DNA of 64,000 nucleotides from Cylindrodendrum hubeiense (Eukaryota > Ascomycota > Sordariomycetes > Hypocreales > Nectriaceae). The notes below the pieces were generated by a model. It was given only the letters and a program-made list of their open reading frames with translations, ran no database searches and was not told where the DNA came from. The stretch is taken from contig JAANBB010000125.1 in the NCBI GenBank assembly GCA_014621425.1, forward strand, positions 1 through 64,000, written 5' to 3'. Position 1 is the stretch's first letter; each line of letters opens with the position of its first letter. The position numbers were made by a program, and so were the translations under genes. This document shows, piece after piece, positions 1 through 13,368 of the stretch.

Positions 1-190
1 TCAATTTACTAGCACCTCCTTCTGCGGCTGTCTCGAGGGCAAAGAGTGCAACGATGTCGCCTGAATCAGTGTGAAACACCTGCTTATCAGTGGTATAGGC
101 AGGGCTGCCAATGATACCGTNTGGANACNNNTTAGCGACCAGACTCTGTGAGCTCTCCAAGGTCTCGGTTGCGACAACAGCGAAAACGCA
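1..190. other. left edge, no gene seen, contains Ns
   Basis: This edge holds five ambiguous bases (at 121, 126 and 129-131) and no reading frame that I can defend. It is the upstream flank of the GTPase gene that begins at 191. The Ns mark a low-quality spot in a draft assembly. Confidence 0.6.
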
Positions 191-2463
191 ATGCATAGGG
201 CATTGACAGCACGGTGGCTCAACCGAGCATTGAGCATCGGCGAGGCATCGGCCTCTACTGGTGTGCCTCTGTTTCTGTGTCCTGCAGTGGGAGCTTCTGC
301 CCGCTGGTCGAGGACATCTCCGTTGGCTTCGTCCCCGCGGCCAGCCGTCTACTCTCGACGACTGAATCACACCGAAGCGACGACAAACGATGCACCCGTT
401 GCCACGCCTACTCCCACGCCCACGCCCACGCCCAGCCCAGAAGACACTGCGTCCCAGGATGTCTTGCCGCAAAGGAGACTCCCAATGAACTGCACAGGCT
501 GTGGTGCTTTTGCGCAGACCAGCGACCCAGAGCAGCTGGGGTACTTCGACTTGGAGAGCAAGAGGGTCAGGAAATGGTTGAACCCCCGCTTCTCTGAAGT
601 TAGGATCAAGGAGACCAAGGAAGATGGAGTCGTGGACGAGGCGCTCAAGTCTATGGACCCCAGCAAGCTGGAAGAGCTGGGACTAGACCCTTCCATCCTG
701 CTTCCAAGTGGAGAGTCGGAGGGTTCTGCTATGGCTGGTACGTTTTGTTGGAGGCATGATGAACACGACGCAAGCTAACTATCGCAATCGCAGCCCTCGT
801 ACCTGATAAGCAGCCTACATGCGACCGATGCCACAACCTGCAGAACTATAGCACCACGAGCAGCACTGCCAAGGTGCCCATGCACCACCCGACGGTTGAG
901 TCGCTGCGCGAGACGATCGAGGAGTCACCGCACAAGTATAACCACATCTACCACATCATTGACGCCGCCGACTTCCCCATGTCCCTATTGCCGAGGCTGA
1001 ACGTGCTGTTGGGCGACATCCCGATGCGGACACGTAACCGGCGCTCGCGCTCGGGCAAGTACATGAAGGATCGCAAGACGGAGCTGAGCTTCATCATCAC
1101 GCGGAGCGACCTGCTCGGTCCGACCAAGGAGATTGTGGACTCAATGATGCCGTACATGCGAGAGGTGCTGCGAGAATCGCTGGGTCGCCTTGGCGGCCGA
1201 GTGCGTCTGGGCAACGTCAGCTGCGTCAGTGCGAAGCGCGCATGGTGGACCAAGGACATCAAGGACAGTATCTGGAAGCGAGGCGGTGCGGGCTGGATGG
1301 TTGGCAAGGTCAACGTTGGAAAGAGTCAGCTGTTTGAGGCCGTCTTCCCCAAGGGCAGGATGGGCACCATCAAGGATGCAGAGCAAACCTCCCCTCGGAA
1401 CAAGGTTAACGCAGAGTCAGCCGCGACTCAAGAAGACGAAGCCGACCCCTGGGAGGATGTGGATGTTGGAGATTTGCTGCCACCCCTCCAACCTGCCAAG
1501 AACTATCCCGATATGCCCCTCGTCTCGTCGCTCCCAGGAACAACCGCATCACCAATCCGAGTTCCCTTTGGCAACGGCAAGGGTGAACTGATCGACTTGC
1601 CGGGCCTGGCTCGGAGCGACCTTGAGCTATTCGTCAAGGAGGAGCACCAGCAATCCATGATTATGAAGAACCGAATCGTGCCCGAGCAAATTTCACTGAA
1701 GCCGGGCAAGTCGCTGATTCTCGGCGGAGGACTGATTCGCATCACGCCCCAAACACCCGACATGGTCTTCCTGGCCTACAACTTCACCCCACTGGAAGAG
1801 CACCTCACCCAGACAGAAAAGGCCATTGATTTCCAGAGCCAGGCACGACAGTCATTTGGTGTGCCGAGCATCGCGCTGGACGGTATCGGCGAGAAAATGA
1901 AGCACGCTGGAACGTTTAAACTAAACCACGACGTGACAAGGAGGAGGGCAGGGCCGCTGACGAGGAAGAGTGCGATTGGATTGCAAGTTGATCGGTTGCC
2001 CTTCAGGGTTCTCTCAACTGACATCCTCATTGAGGGCGTTGGCTATGTCGAGTTGGTAGCACAAGTGCGAGCACGAGATGTCGATGTGCCCGCGGCCCCT
2101 GTGCGCCGAGTGCGCCGAGTCAGAGTCATCGAGGAGAAGGGGGACGAGACACGCAACAGCTCCGACCCCTTTGCCGACCTTCACAACATGCGAAGGGACA
2201 CGAATGAGAGGACGAAGAAGCCGGTGAATAAGCCCAGGTACGAGACGATTGTCGAAGAGCCTGTGGAATCTGCGGAGCCCAACTGGCCGGCCGTCGATGT
2301 CTTTAGCCCCGAAGGCCGATTTATCGGTTCACGTATGCCTATTAATGGGTGGCTAAACAACAAGCCGCGGGTGCTCGCTCAGCACAAGAGGAGCCGACCG
2401 CGAAAGAGCATGAAGGGGCAGAAGAAGAAGGCCAAGGAGGAGCGACGATCAGCTTCAGACTGA
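191..2463 (+). CDS. GEP3: mitochondrial circularly permuted GTPase, Gep3/Mtg3 (YqeH) type
   Basis: Predicted mitochondrial GTPase of the YqeH/Gep3 group, a family linked to small-subunit mitoribosome assembly. There are two exons (191-737 and 794-2463) and 738 aa. The G motifs come in permuted order: TRSD (G4) near residue 284, GKVNVGKSQ (G1, P-loop) near 352, PGTT (G2), then DLPG (G3) near 449. A split four-Cys zinc finger lies upstream: CTGC near residue 100 and CDRC near 189. The second pair is created by removing the 56-nt intron, which supports the splice. The N-terminus is rich in Arg and Ser with few acids, as expected for a mitochondrial presequence, followed by a Thr-Pro repeat. The C-terminal tail is very basic (RPRKSMKGQKKK), fitting rRNA contact. 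A long acidic insert separates G1 and G2. Family assignment is firm; the exact ortholog name is an inference. Confidence 0.88.
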
Positions 2464-3213
2464 GGATGTTGGCCATGTATGAATTGAGCAATGTAAAATG
2501 ATATGCCTGTACTACATAGAGATAGACTGTACCAACAGCCCTGTAACGAAGGAAAAAAGCTACTCATGAATATTTTCAAAATGATCCTTTTGTTCTATTT
2601 CACTTATACCTGCCTTTCTACTTGAAGATATTGCGGAGAGAATTCGGGAATGGAAGAGGCAGCATGCGAATGATGAGAGTACCTACGGGACTTGTTAGCT
2701 GTCTTGCGAAGTTGCTAGTCATGACCAGGATTATCTCCATTTCCATTTGGGGTTGTCAAACCTTTCCATTTGGCATCGCCACTGTCCCTGTATTATGCTT
2801 TCCCGCAAACCTACCGGCAGTTTACAGACATCTACGTAAATTATGTAGGTCCTGGGATTTACACTACCAGCCTACCTACCTACCTACCTTAGGTACCATA
2901 TCTGGGTAGGTAGGTATAGATAATATATACCTAACTTGTATGCTAGTACTGTCGCAGGTATCTACCTAGTATTTAACCGACGCGGGGCAACTTTTAGCAA
3001 CCCCAGAAATTCTGCCCCTCCAAACCCAAACAAACTGACGGCAGCCACATCAGCCGACGACATTCTTTTGCCTTCGATTTATCATCACGCGCGCGACCTT
3101 GAACAGCACTCACCCCGATCACTCGCAAGTAAAGACAAGAATCACGGCCCCGAACGGCCCAACGGACCACGAACACAACCATCCATCCCCTCGGCGGTGT
3201 TGCAGCGAACGTC
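2464..3213. other. intergenic, tandem orientation
   Basis: Holds the 3' flank of the GTPase gene and the promoter of the PP1 inhibitor. The only structure seen is the CCTA/TAGG repeat block listed separately. No convincing gene was found. Confidence 0.6.
2871..2916. repeat. CCTA tetranucleotide run with inverted TAGG run
   Basis: About five CCTA units (2871-2889) are followed after roughly 15 bases by GGTAGGTAGGT. The two runs are inverted and could fold into a hairpin. Similar short CCTA/TAGG runs recur in four other intergenic places in this window. Confidence 0.75.
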
Positions 3214-3760
3214 ATGTCCCAGCGACAGCAGCAACAACAGAGTGCACCGGCGCCGTCTCAGACGCAGACGGAGCCGGCGACGCAGACACCCGTTCCCGAG
3301 ACTAGCACACCAGCGCCGCGGGTTCTTCGTCTGCGTGGTGCTAACCAGTCCACCGGCCGAGCGGTGCAGTGGGCCGAGGACGTGGTGGACAATGAAGGCC
3401 TCGGGCGAAAGAGTTCGAAAGGTGAGCGACGATTGTTACCCTGCATCTCTCTAGAGTGGTTCTAATGCGATGTTGAATACAGTGTGCTGTATCTACCACC
3501 GACCAAAGGCTGTAGGCGAGTCGAGCGACGAGTCCTCTTCAGACTCATCTGATTCCGATTCCGACTCTGATGCTCAGCCCGACGGCGCGCGGCCAGCCGG
3601 CGACAAGGGGGGACCAGACTGCGGGCATGGCCATAACCACGATCACGGACGAGGACGGAAGAGCAAGAAGGGCAAGGAAAAGAGGGCGCCGAGTCCGAAT
3701 GCCTATGAGAAGGTGCCGAAACCGAAGCCGCGAGATGGGTCTGGGGGAAACAAGTCCTAG
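3214..3760 (+). CDS. YPI1: type 1 phosphatase (PP1) inhibitor Ypi1 / inhibitor-3
   Basis: Small intrinsically disordered regulator of PP1 (fungal Glc7), acting mainly in the nucleus. There are two exons (3214-3421 and 3483-3760) and 161 aa. The family core is clear: VQWAEDVVDNEGLGRKSSK is followed across the splice by VCCIYH, and the junction codon is rebuilt as GTG. The VQW segment matches the degenerate RVxF-type docking motif of this family. Next comes an acidic SSDESSSDSSDSDSDSD tract, then a His/Gly-rich stretch (CGHGHNHDHGRGRKS) and a basic C-terminus. The N-terminus is Gln/Pro/Thr rich. Length matches fungal Ypi1. It lies downstream of the GTPase gene and converges on the GatC-like gene. 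Confidence 0.93.
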
Positions 3761-4109
3761 GCGGCATGGGATGACGGGCCCAACCTGAAATTTAAAGGCG
3801 TAAACGAGGAGCGTTAATGATTATAATCGAGGATAGAGTGCTGGTTGAGATGGATGTTAAGGTGTTTGAACAGGCTACAGGCTACAGACTACAGGCTGCA
3901 GACTACAGGCGGCTTATACCATTGCAGTCAAGAACGGGAGCGAGCATCATGACTATAGATAGACACAATTCTGATATTCGGACCTGGGCATGTTTTCACG
4001 GTAGCTGTTGTACAAAGGGGTATCATGCGTGTGCCCAGGATCCCCGAATATCCACCCATCCTGTCGACGCTTTCTATAAGGGAGATATCTCACAGCAGGG
4101 CCGTTCGAC
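3761..4109. other. convergent intergenic spacer
   Basis: This is the 3' flank shared by YPI1 (+) and the GatC-like gene (-). A degenerate tandem of CTACAGG/CTACAGA words sits at about 3870-3912. No gene seen. Confidence 0.6.
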
Positions 4110-4688
4110 TCAATCAGATCCCTCGGCCGCCTGCTTCTTCCCGCTCTGAACGACAAAATACCTGCCCGCCTTCCGCGAGGCCGTCCCCAGCGCATCCCAC
4201 TTCTCCGCCTCCGACTCGACCTTGTCCCGCACCCTCTTCGGCCGCTGGTAGTGCCCCACGCGGGCCTCTCGCACCAGCACGTCCTCGAGGTCGGCGAGCC
4301 CGACGGTGTTCTCCATCCGTGCCTCGGGCGTCTCGTCGCGGATGGCGCGCAGGGGCTCGACGCCGCGGGTGTCGACACGCTGGACGGCGCGGACGAACTG
4401 CAGCTGGCTCTGCAGGGTGGCGATCATGGAGGCCTCGGCTTCGGGCGTGCTGGGGAGCGGGAGGGCTGAGAGGCGGAGGAGGTGGTGCAGTTGCGCAGGC
4501 GTGATGGGCTCTGGCGCGGCTGACGAGGACGAGGGCAGCAGACTGCGGACGGACCACGAGGGCTTTGAGAGGATGGAGGCGGCGAGGGGCTTGGTCGTGA
4601 GAGATCGGGCGGTGGTGTGGTGGGGTGTGCGTGAGGTGGTCGTGACGGCGCGGCGGAGGGCCAGGCGGCAAGATGAGCAGACTGCCAT
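4110..4688 (-). CDS. mitochondrial Glu-tRNA(Gln) amidotransferase subunit C-like (Gta3 type)
   Basis: Probable GatC-type subunit of the mitochondrial GatCAB complex, which converts Glu-tRNA(Gln) to Gln-tRNA(Gln). Single exon, 192 aa. The N-terminus is Arg/Ser/Thr rich with no acidic residues for about 50 aa, a good presequence. The GatC fold signature follows: ITPAQLHHLLRLSALPLP, then an amphipathic segment and a VQRVDTRGVEPL motif that matches the usual VDTxGVEPL of GatC. The remainder is charged and fungus-specific (GHYQRPKRVRDK). It is divergent from Sec17 with a 552-bp shared promoter region. Two overlapping long frames inside it are GC-rich shadows. The family call rests on the GatC core only. 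Confidence 0.8.
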   Translation of the reverse strand: MAVCSSCRLALRRAVTTTSRTPHHTTARSLTTKPLAASILSKPSWSVRSLLPSSSSAAPEPITPAQLHHLLRLSALPLPSTPEAEASMIATLQSQLQFVRAVQRVDTRGVEPLRAIRDETPEARMENTVGLADLEDVLVREARVGHYQRPKRVRDKVESEAEKWDALGTASRKAGRYFVVQSGKKQAAEGSD

Positions 4689-5240
4689 TGTGGGCGGGTT
4701 TGTAGGGGTGCGTGCGCGTGAATCAGGTACCGCGAGAGGTGTGTTCGCTGTGATTTCTGTGCCGGAAATTAGGGCGTTGTTCGTGAGTCTCGGCGTGAGC
4801 GGTGGCGATGGCGATGGCGACTGTGATGCTGTGGTTTGGAGTTGACGACGGACATATTCTTGCCTTTCAAGCTGCTAGGCCGGGTGGGCCACTCGGGGGG
4901 CTGTCGGGGGCGGTGGCCAGCGGTGCTACAGCGGGAGCCTCACTGAAACTGCCCGCCCAATCCCCCTAGCGCGCTGCCCTCCAGCACCTCCACCTCCGCG
5001 CCAACCGCCCAAAGCCGTCCTCTACCCCACCACAGCCGCCTGGCCTTGGCACGTCCAAGCGTGTGGCTCAGGTGGCCCTCGTCGTCATACCTCAGCCCGC
5101 CGCCAACACCACGCTGCGAAGTTATCCCACGTCGTCGAGACATCACCCAAAACATCACCGTCGCCTCTGCGCCGCCGCTACTCCCTTGCTCCCTCGCCCT
5201 CTACAATCCTATAATAACCCCCCCCCCCGAACCCGCAATC
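4689..5240. other. bidirectional promoter region
   Basis: Divergent spacer between the GatC-like gene (-) and SEC17 (+). It contains C/T-rich stretches near the SEC17 start, including a C10 run about 20 bases before the ATG. No gene seen. Confidence 0.55.
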
Positions 5241-6406
5241 ATGGCCCAGGATCCTCGTGCCCTGCTCCAGAAGGTCCGTTTTCCCCTCCGACCCCTCCCC
5301 CACCTTGGCGTGCCACATTCGCCCGCCGGCTTATGCGTTGCGGCCATGACCGACGGTGACTGACAACTCCATCTACAGGCCACGAAGACGCTGCAAGGCG
5401 CCGGCAGCGGCTTTGCCTTCTTTGGCGGCCGAGAGGAGAAGTACCAGGATGCCGCCGACCTCTTCACCCAGGCCGGCAACGCCTTCAAGATGCAGAAGCA
5501 GAGTACGTGAGATGGTCCAACTACCCCCCTTCACTCGCCTCTTTGTCGCACTGTCATCACGCCGAGCGAAGCGAAGCGAAGCCAAACTGACCGCGACTTC
5601 CAATTATAGACATCGATGCCGGCAAGGCCTTCGAACGCGCCGCCGAGGTCCAGGTCAAAAACCTCAACGAGCCCGACGACGCCGCCAACAGCCTCGTCGA
5701 CGCCTTCAAGGCCTACCGCAAGGACGACCCTACGGCCGCCGCCCGCTGCCTCAACGTCGCTATCGACCGCTACTGCGCCAAGGGCAACTTCCGCCGCGCC
5801 GCTTCCCACAAGGAGAACCTCGGTGAGCTGTACGAAGTCGACATCGGCGACAACAAGAGCGCTCTCGAGTGCTACGAGGCCGCTGCTGGCTGGTACGAGG
5901 GCGACAATGCCGCGGCGTGAGTTTACCCTCTCCAATCCACGACAAATAGTGACAGGTACGGATGTGGCTGACAGGATGCGCTTGATTATAGCCTAGCCAA
6001 CAAGCTCTGGCTCAAGGTCGCCGACCTCGCTGCCATCGAAGGTGACTACTACAAGGCCATCGAGAACTACGAAAAGGTCGCCGAGCAGTCCATCAGCAAC
6101 AACCTCATGAAGTACAGCGTTAAGGACTACCTCCTTAAGGCCGGTATCTGCAACCTCGCCAGCGGCGACATGGTGGCCGCCCAACGCGCCATCGAGAAGT
6201 ACAGGGACCTCGACCCCTCGTTCGCCGCCCAGCGCGAGCACAAGCTGCTCGTTGACCTGTGCGAGACCATCGAGGCCAAGTCACAGGAGGATTTCGCCGA
6301 CCGCCTGTTCCAGTTCGATCAGATCAGCAAGCTCGATAAGTGGAAGACGACCATCCTGGTCCGCATCAAGAACTCCATCGAGGAGGCCGACGACGAGTTT
6401 GCGTAA
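5241..6406 (+). CDS. SEC17: alpha-SNAP, vesicular fusion protein Sec17
   Basis: Adaptor that recruits the NSF/Sec18 ATPase to SNARE complexes for disassembly after membrane fusion. There are four exons (5241-5273, 5379-5502, 5610-5916, 5992-6406) and 292 aa, the same length as yeast Sec17. The helical TPR-like repeats are recognisable (KYQDAADLFTQAGNAFK, AALECYEAAAGWYEG-type units, GDYYKAIENYEKVAEQ). The N-terminal FAFFGG hydrophobic loop known to touch membranes is present at about residue 25. The last exon ends in an acidic tail (IEEADDEFA) typical of the family. The first exon encodes only 11 residues. All joins use GT..AG and preserve phase. Confidence 0.96.
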
Positions 6407-7180
6407 ACGAGGGTCGATGGCAGTGCTATGTTAGGACGGGCTTATTGGAGGGCTGCATGAGTGAATGAATGGATGGCTCAAGGAAACTGGAATATATCAC
6501 ACGCAAGCAAAGTATTGGAATTGCCTTTTGGGAGGCTGTTCGTTGTCTTGATGGTCAAGAGAAGGGGACCAGACGAGGAAATTGAAGTTGCCTATCGATG
6601 ATCCTCCTTGGGTTGAAAGATAGGTCGGACATAGATAAATCATCTTATGAACAACAATTAAAGCATGCAATCACTTGTGCCTGTCTGTCCGTTGCTGACA
6701 AACTGTTGATTGATGGCTAGATACATACTCTGATATGAAATGCTCAAGAGACAGCGATCCCATAGGCAATCCTGAAGCGGGGAAACTACACTACCAACAA
6801 CCAAGAACATAACCAAGAAAAAGAAGAAGGAATCCACTTTCAATTTTTCGATACATCTATGTCACCTGGCATTGATAAGTGTGTAGTTGCTGTATCCGTC
6901 AACCGTTCGGTCGGTTCGGTCGATCGGTTGCAACAACTTCGTCGTTCGGCGAGGGAAAGTGTGTGGAGTATCGAATCGAACCAAAGTCTCCTCCTCTTAG
7001 GTGAACAGAATGGCCTGGCCCCTAGACCGCGGCACATATCGTCCCGTCTTAGAATAGGAACAGGGAAAATAGGTTGAAGAAGATGTGGCAAGTTTAGGCC
7101 GTAAGGGGTGGAGACCATGAACAAGCAAAGTCAAGATCGATAGGTAGACAACCTAGACAAGAACCTCGCCAGATTCCGAC
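6407..7180. other. convergent intergenic spacer
   Basis: This is the 3' flank shared by SEC17 (+) and the glucoamylase gene (-). It is moderately AT-rich. The words GGTTCGGTCGATCGGTTG are repetitive in style, but no gene or RNA could be identified. Confidence 0.55.
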
Positions 7181-9403
<2,223 letters not shown>

Positions 9404-9479
9404 GATGGGCTGGATCAAGGAGGAGGTGGTGTTGTGTGAGAGTGATGAGACAGAATCGCCGAGGAGCTCCATGGTGACA

Positions 9480-9488
9480 CTTTATATC
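9480..9488 (-). promoter_or_regulatory. TATA box of the glucoamylase gene
   Basis: On the minus strand the sequence reads GATATAAAG about 80 bases upstream of the chosen ATG at 9403. That is a plausible distance for a strongly regulated fungal gene. It makes the in-frame ATG at 9472 an unlikely start. Confidence 0.5.
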
Positions 9489-9986
9489 TTTTGTATTTGG
9501 CAGACAGTGTCAAAGCAAGATCTCTTTTCGTCGTAGCAGCCTAATGAGGAAATCGCGGAGGACCCCATGGGGGACGAGGAAGGTGTGGTCCAAAGGGCCG
9601 AATGAGCCAAGAGCCACCGAGCTGGATCCAGGGAAGATGAGGCCGATGGCTATGCGGCCTTGCAGGACCCGGGGTTCTTGAACAAGGAAAGTCCGGGGTG
9701 GTGTCGCTCTTGCGGGTACTAGAGCATCATCAACATAGAATCATCATCGTTGGCGCACCGTCTTCTACCGTCGTCGTCTCGGGCCGATGCTTCGCTCGGA
9801 GGTCTACTCTTTGGGCCTCGTGCCTTGTCGGTTAGAAGTGCACTAACGCACTGGGAGCAAGGTGATGATGGGAGTGCCGGGATGTGATGTGATGGTATGG
9901 CGTGGGAAGCACCAGCCATGGCTGCGGAGAATTACAGCAATTATACCGGTACATGCCGAGATGCAGAGAGCAGCTGAAGGTACCAA

Positions 9987-10020
9987 GTACCTACCTACCT
10001 ACCTACCTTACCTTACCTAC
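9987..10020. repeat. CCTA/CCTTA tandem run
   Basis: Five CTAC units run into ACCTTACCTTACCTAC. It is the same repeat family as at 2871, placed here in the glucoamylase/SNU66 divergent region. Confidence 0.75.
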
Positions 10021-11367
10021 ACTTACTTCGGCTGTCGAAGTGTGGGGGAAGCCTCCCTTCCTTCACATGCCGATGCAATCGCATCCTCCCGCCGACTCTC
10101 CCCACATTTACAGTTGGGTTCTTAAGTCGACTTCAACTCACAATGTCTCATGGTTGGATGGGATGTATTTAATAATCACCGACTGCAACACTAAACAAGA
10201 TGATGCGGTATACGGGTGTCTGTTCCTCATGCTCTGTTCCTGAAAGACGATTGGCTCTGGACTAATTAAAGGGTCAGAGTAGCAACGAGCAACAAGCAAC
10301 GGATGCAGGCTGCTTGTACCTGGCCCGACATCCAGCGCATCCGAGCTGAATGGGAGACAATATTACTCAGGAACCCAACTGCTCCTCCACCTCCACCTCC
10401 ACCTCGTGATGCTACGAAAAGTCGCCGACAGCAAGGTTTGGATAGACCGCCCGCGACGCGATTCGCCCGCAAGTTCTTCTTCAGCAACCAACACGAATGC
10501 TGGTCCAATGCATGTTCGTCACATCCATCACGGCGTTGCTCGGCAGTATGCCTCTGCATCCCCCAGCGTCCCTCTGCGCTCAAGCACCCCTGGCCAGGAA
10601 ACGGCCCGCAGATCGTGCGATCTGACAGACTTGGACGTCCGCATGGGTGACATCGTTCTCCCGGAGCCGAAGCCAACGGGCGAGCGATGCATCATGGCAC
10701 GGAGAAAGCTTGATCAGGCAGAGGTAGGCCCGAATGCCTTCGTCTCGCTTGGCAGAGAGCGAGGATTTCAGCCCATTTTAACTTTGGGGGTTGCATCCTC
10801 GCTTAGGCGGAACTTATTCTAACAAGAAAATTCATCACGAAGATATGTAGGCAGACCATGGTTTTCCCCAACCTCACCAACCGACGGTCTCGGAAAAGGG
10901 GGGTGGAATATAGCGTCTCTAGTACCTCCAGCCACGGACACTCAAACCGTCTTGCGACGGCGAATGAGGCAGCCAGAGGACCCGTTGTTCTTGGACCTGT
11001 CGATAGGATGATTGACACCATAACAAGTTGATGGCTCCATAAGTTATCGAGCTGCAAAGCAATCGACCCTGACAATTAAGCAGAGGATCGCAGAGCACAG
11101 ATCCGTGGTATGTTAAGAAAGAAGAGAAGGAAAGAGATTTCAGCGCGGCCTTAATAAGCAAAATTTGAATGCGGTGTCACGTGATTTCTGCGCTAGCGAC
11201 GGAGAACTCCGACGTCACCAAAGCGTCTGCCCAGGCAACCTCCGTCCAGCCCCATCGCGCTCAAGGTGATCCGTGCTCATATTCATTTCGGCCTGGTCGA
11301 CTTCATCTTGTCGGGTGTCGAATTCGCATTCTATCCACAGCCCCAGCGCTGCATACCGATATCCAAG

Positions 11368-13368
11368 ATGGACGCCGCAACGGTCGAGGAAACCAACCGC
11401 ATTCGTGTCTCCCTGGGCATGAAACCTCTGCCTGTCCCGGGAGCCGATCCGTCAAAACCAGTAGTGCCCCAGCCAGCCGACGATGGCGAAGCACCCAGCA
11501 CCCTCGAGAGCCGCCAAGCACAGTCATACGACAACTACCAGAGAGTCAGAGATGCCGAAGACACCAAGAGAAAGCGCGACGAGAAATCGGCCGCCATCCG
11601 GAAGGCGCGCGAGCAGGCGCAACGCCTCGCTGTTCTCGATGGCAAAGGACTGGGAGACGAGGATGGTGGCGACATGAATGCCAAGGACTGGCTGATAGGC
11701 CAGAAGAAGCGCCAGAAGAATATTGCAAAGGCCAGAAAGATGGAGGAGGAGTTGGCAGCCGCTGAAGCAGCTGCGGCTGCTGCGGTCCAATACACATCCA
11801 AGGATCTTGCAGGAATCAAGGTTGCTCACGACACAGCTGATTTCCTCGATGGAGATGGCCAGATTCTCACCCTCAAGGACACGACAATTGAGGAGAACGA
11901 GGAAGACGGCGACGAACTCGAGAACTTGAACATGCGCGAGGCCGAGAAGCTATCCGAGAGGCTTGATCTCAAGAAGGGCCCGGGATACAACCCCAATGAT
12001 GACGATGAGGATGGTGAACGCGGTATTCTTGCCCAGTATGATGAGGAGATCAATGGCAAAAAGATCAAGAAGTTCACACTTGATGCGGATGGCGCCATTG
12101 CTGAGCTCGCAGACATCCTTGAGAAACCAGTCGAGAAGGCAAAAAACCTCCACAACGTGAGCCTCGACGACATAGTTGGTAAGTCAGACCTTTCCCGCAC
12201 ATCCAACACTCAAGATGTTATACTGACTTTTCCCCCAAAAGACGGCCCTGTTTCTTCAGACTATCTGGACCCTTCACAAATCAAGGTCAAGAAACCCAAG
12301 AAGAAGAAGAATAAGGGCACTAGGCAAAAGCCGGTAGATGCGGATGATATTTTTCCCTTGGATACAGCACCCGTCGACAGCAATGCCATGGACGTCGACT
12401 CCAAAAACTCGGCCAGCAGCAAGAAACGAAAGATAGAAGATAATACCTTCGTAGATGATGAAGATCTGCAAGCATCATTGGCAATTCAACGAAAGAATGC
12501 ACTCAAGAAGCGAAAGAAGACCCGCCCCGCGGACATCGCAAAGCAACTCAGGGAGCAGGGAGAGGAGGAGGAGCAGGCAGATGCTCAGGAAGGCGGACTT
12601 GTCCTCGGCGAAGTTTCAGAGTTTGTTGCCGGATTGAATAAGCCAGACGAAGATGAAGAACGAAAACCCCGGAAGCCAAGAACAGCGTCAAAATCTGTTG
12701 AGCCTGACGAGGATCATCCAATGGACGACGAATACCAAGGGGATGATGACGGGCATGGAAACCCACAAACATCGGCTATGAACGACGAGGAGACGGGTGT
12801 TGAGGAGGAGAAGACCGTTGGCGAAGGCATGGGTGCTGCCCTTGCACTACTCAGAGAACGTGGGCTTGTTGAGGACTCTAAAGGTGGTTTCCATGAGAAC
12901 CTTCAAGTCCGGGAAGACTTTCTCTTGAAGAAGCGGCGTTTGGAAGAAGAGCTGGACGACCAAGCGCGTAACCAACGTGAGCGTGACAGGGCGAACGGCA
13001 AACTGGATAGGATGTCAGTGCGTGACCGGGAGGACTGGGCTCGTCAACAAAACAACTGGCGCGACCAGCAGCAATCGCGCCGGATGGCCGAGCTCTTCCA
13101 AAATGGATACAAGCCCAACGTCGAGCTCAAGTATACGGACGAACACGGCCGCTCGCTGGACCAGAAGGAAGCCTTCAAGCACCTCAGCCACCAGTTCCAC
13201 GGAAAGGGTAGCGGCAAGGGCAAGACGGAGAAGCGTCTCAAGAAGGTTGAAGACGAGAAGCGCCGCGAGGCCCAGAGCATGTTTGACGCGAGCCAGTCAG
13301 CGGGTATGAGCCTGGCCGCACAGCAGCAACTCAAGAAGCGGCGGGAAGCGGGTGTACGACTGGCATAG
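11368..13368 (+). CDS. SNU66: U4/U6.U5 tri-snRNP protein Snu66 / SART1 family
   Basis: Spliceosomal protein required to build or activate the tri-snRNP, acting in the nucleus. The start ATG at 11368 begins MDAATVEETNRIRVSLGMKP, matching the conserved SART1 N-terminus (usual ETNKIRISLGLKPL). Family blocks are NAKDWLIGQKKRQK, AEKLSERLDLKKGPGY, KNLHNVSLDDIV, a GEGMGAALALLRERGL core, and a C-terminal EAFKHLSHQFHGKGSGKGKTEKRLKK. A 63-nt intron is likely at 12179-12241 (GTAAGT donor, TACTGAC branch, AAAAG acceptor). Splicing gives 645 aa. Because the intron is 3n long and free of stops, an unspliced reading also stays open. Lys/Glu-rich low-complexity stretches are normal for the family. It is divergent from the glucoamylase gene. 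Confidence 0.93.
   Translation: MDAATVEETNRIRVSLGMKPLPVPGADPSKPVVPQPADDGEAPSTLESRQAQSYDNYQRVRDAEDTKRKRDEKSAAIRKAREQAQRLAVLDGKGLGDEDGGDMNAKDWLIGQKKRQKNIAKARKMEEELAAAEAAAAAAVQYTSKDLAGIKVAHDTADFLDGDGQILTLKDTTIEENEEDGDELENLNMREAEKLSERLDLKKGPGYNPNDDDEDGERGILAQYDEEINGKKIKKFTLDADGAIAELADILEKPVEKAKNLHNVSLDDIVGKSDLSRTSNTQDVILTFPPKDGPVSSDYLDPSQIKVKKPKKKKNKGTRQKPVDADDIFPLDTAPVDSNAMDVDSKNSASSKKRKIEDNTFVDDEDLQASLAIQRKNALKKRKKTRPADIAKQLREQGEEEEQADAQEGGLVLGEVSEFVAGLNKPDEDEERKPRKPRTASKSVEPDEDHPMDDEYQGDDDGHGNPQTSAMNDEETGVEEEKTVGEGMGAALALLRERGLVEDSKGGFHENLQVREDFLLKKRRLEEELDDQARNQRERDRANGKLDRMSVRDREDWARQQNNWRDQQQSRRMAELFQNGYKPNVELKYTDEHGRSLDQKEAFKHLSHQFHGKGSGKGKTEKRLKKVEDEKRREAQSMFDASQSAGMSLAAQQQLKKRREAGVRLA

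Larger units (their letters stand above)
9404..11367. other. divergent regulatory region, about 2 kb
   Basis: Lies between the glucoamylase gene (-) and SNU66 (+). It holds a CCTA repeat run and a CreA-like GTGGGG word near 10042. Several overlapping frames (for example 10406-10822) show no recognisable protein. The length fits a complex promoter for a carbon-regulated secreted enzyme, but no activator site could be assigned with confidence. Confidence 0.5.

Noticed and set aside
9404..9472. Upstream start of glucoamylase at 9472
   Set aside because: It would hide the signal peptide behind 23 polar residues and lies next to the TATA box.
10266..10822. Frames on both strands between the glucoamylase and SNU66 genes
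   Set aside because: They are mutually overlapping, with low-complexity Pro runs and no family resemblance; promoter sequence is more likely.
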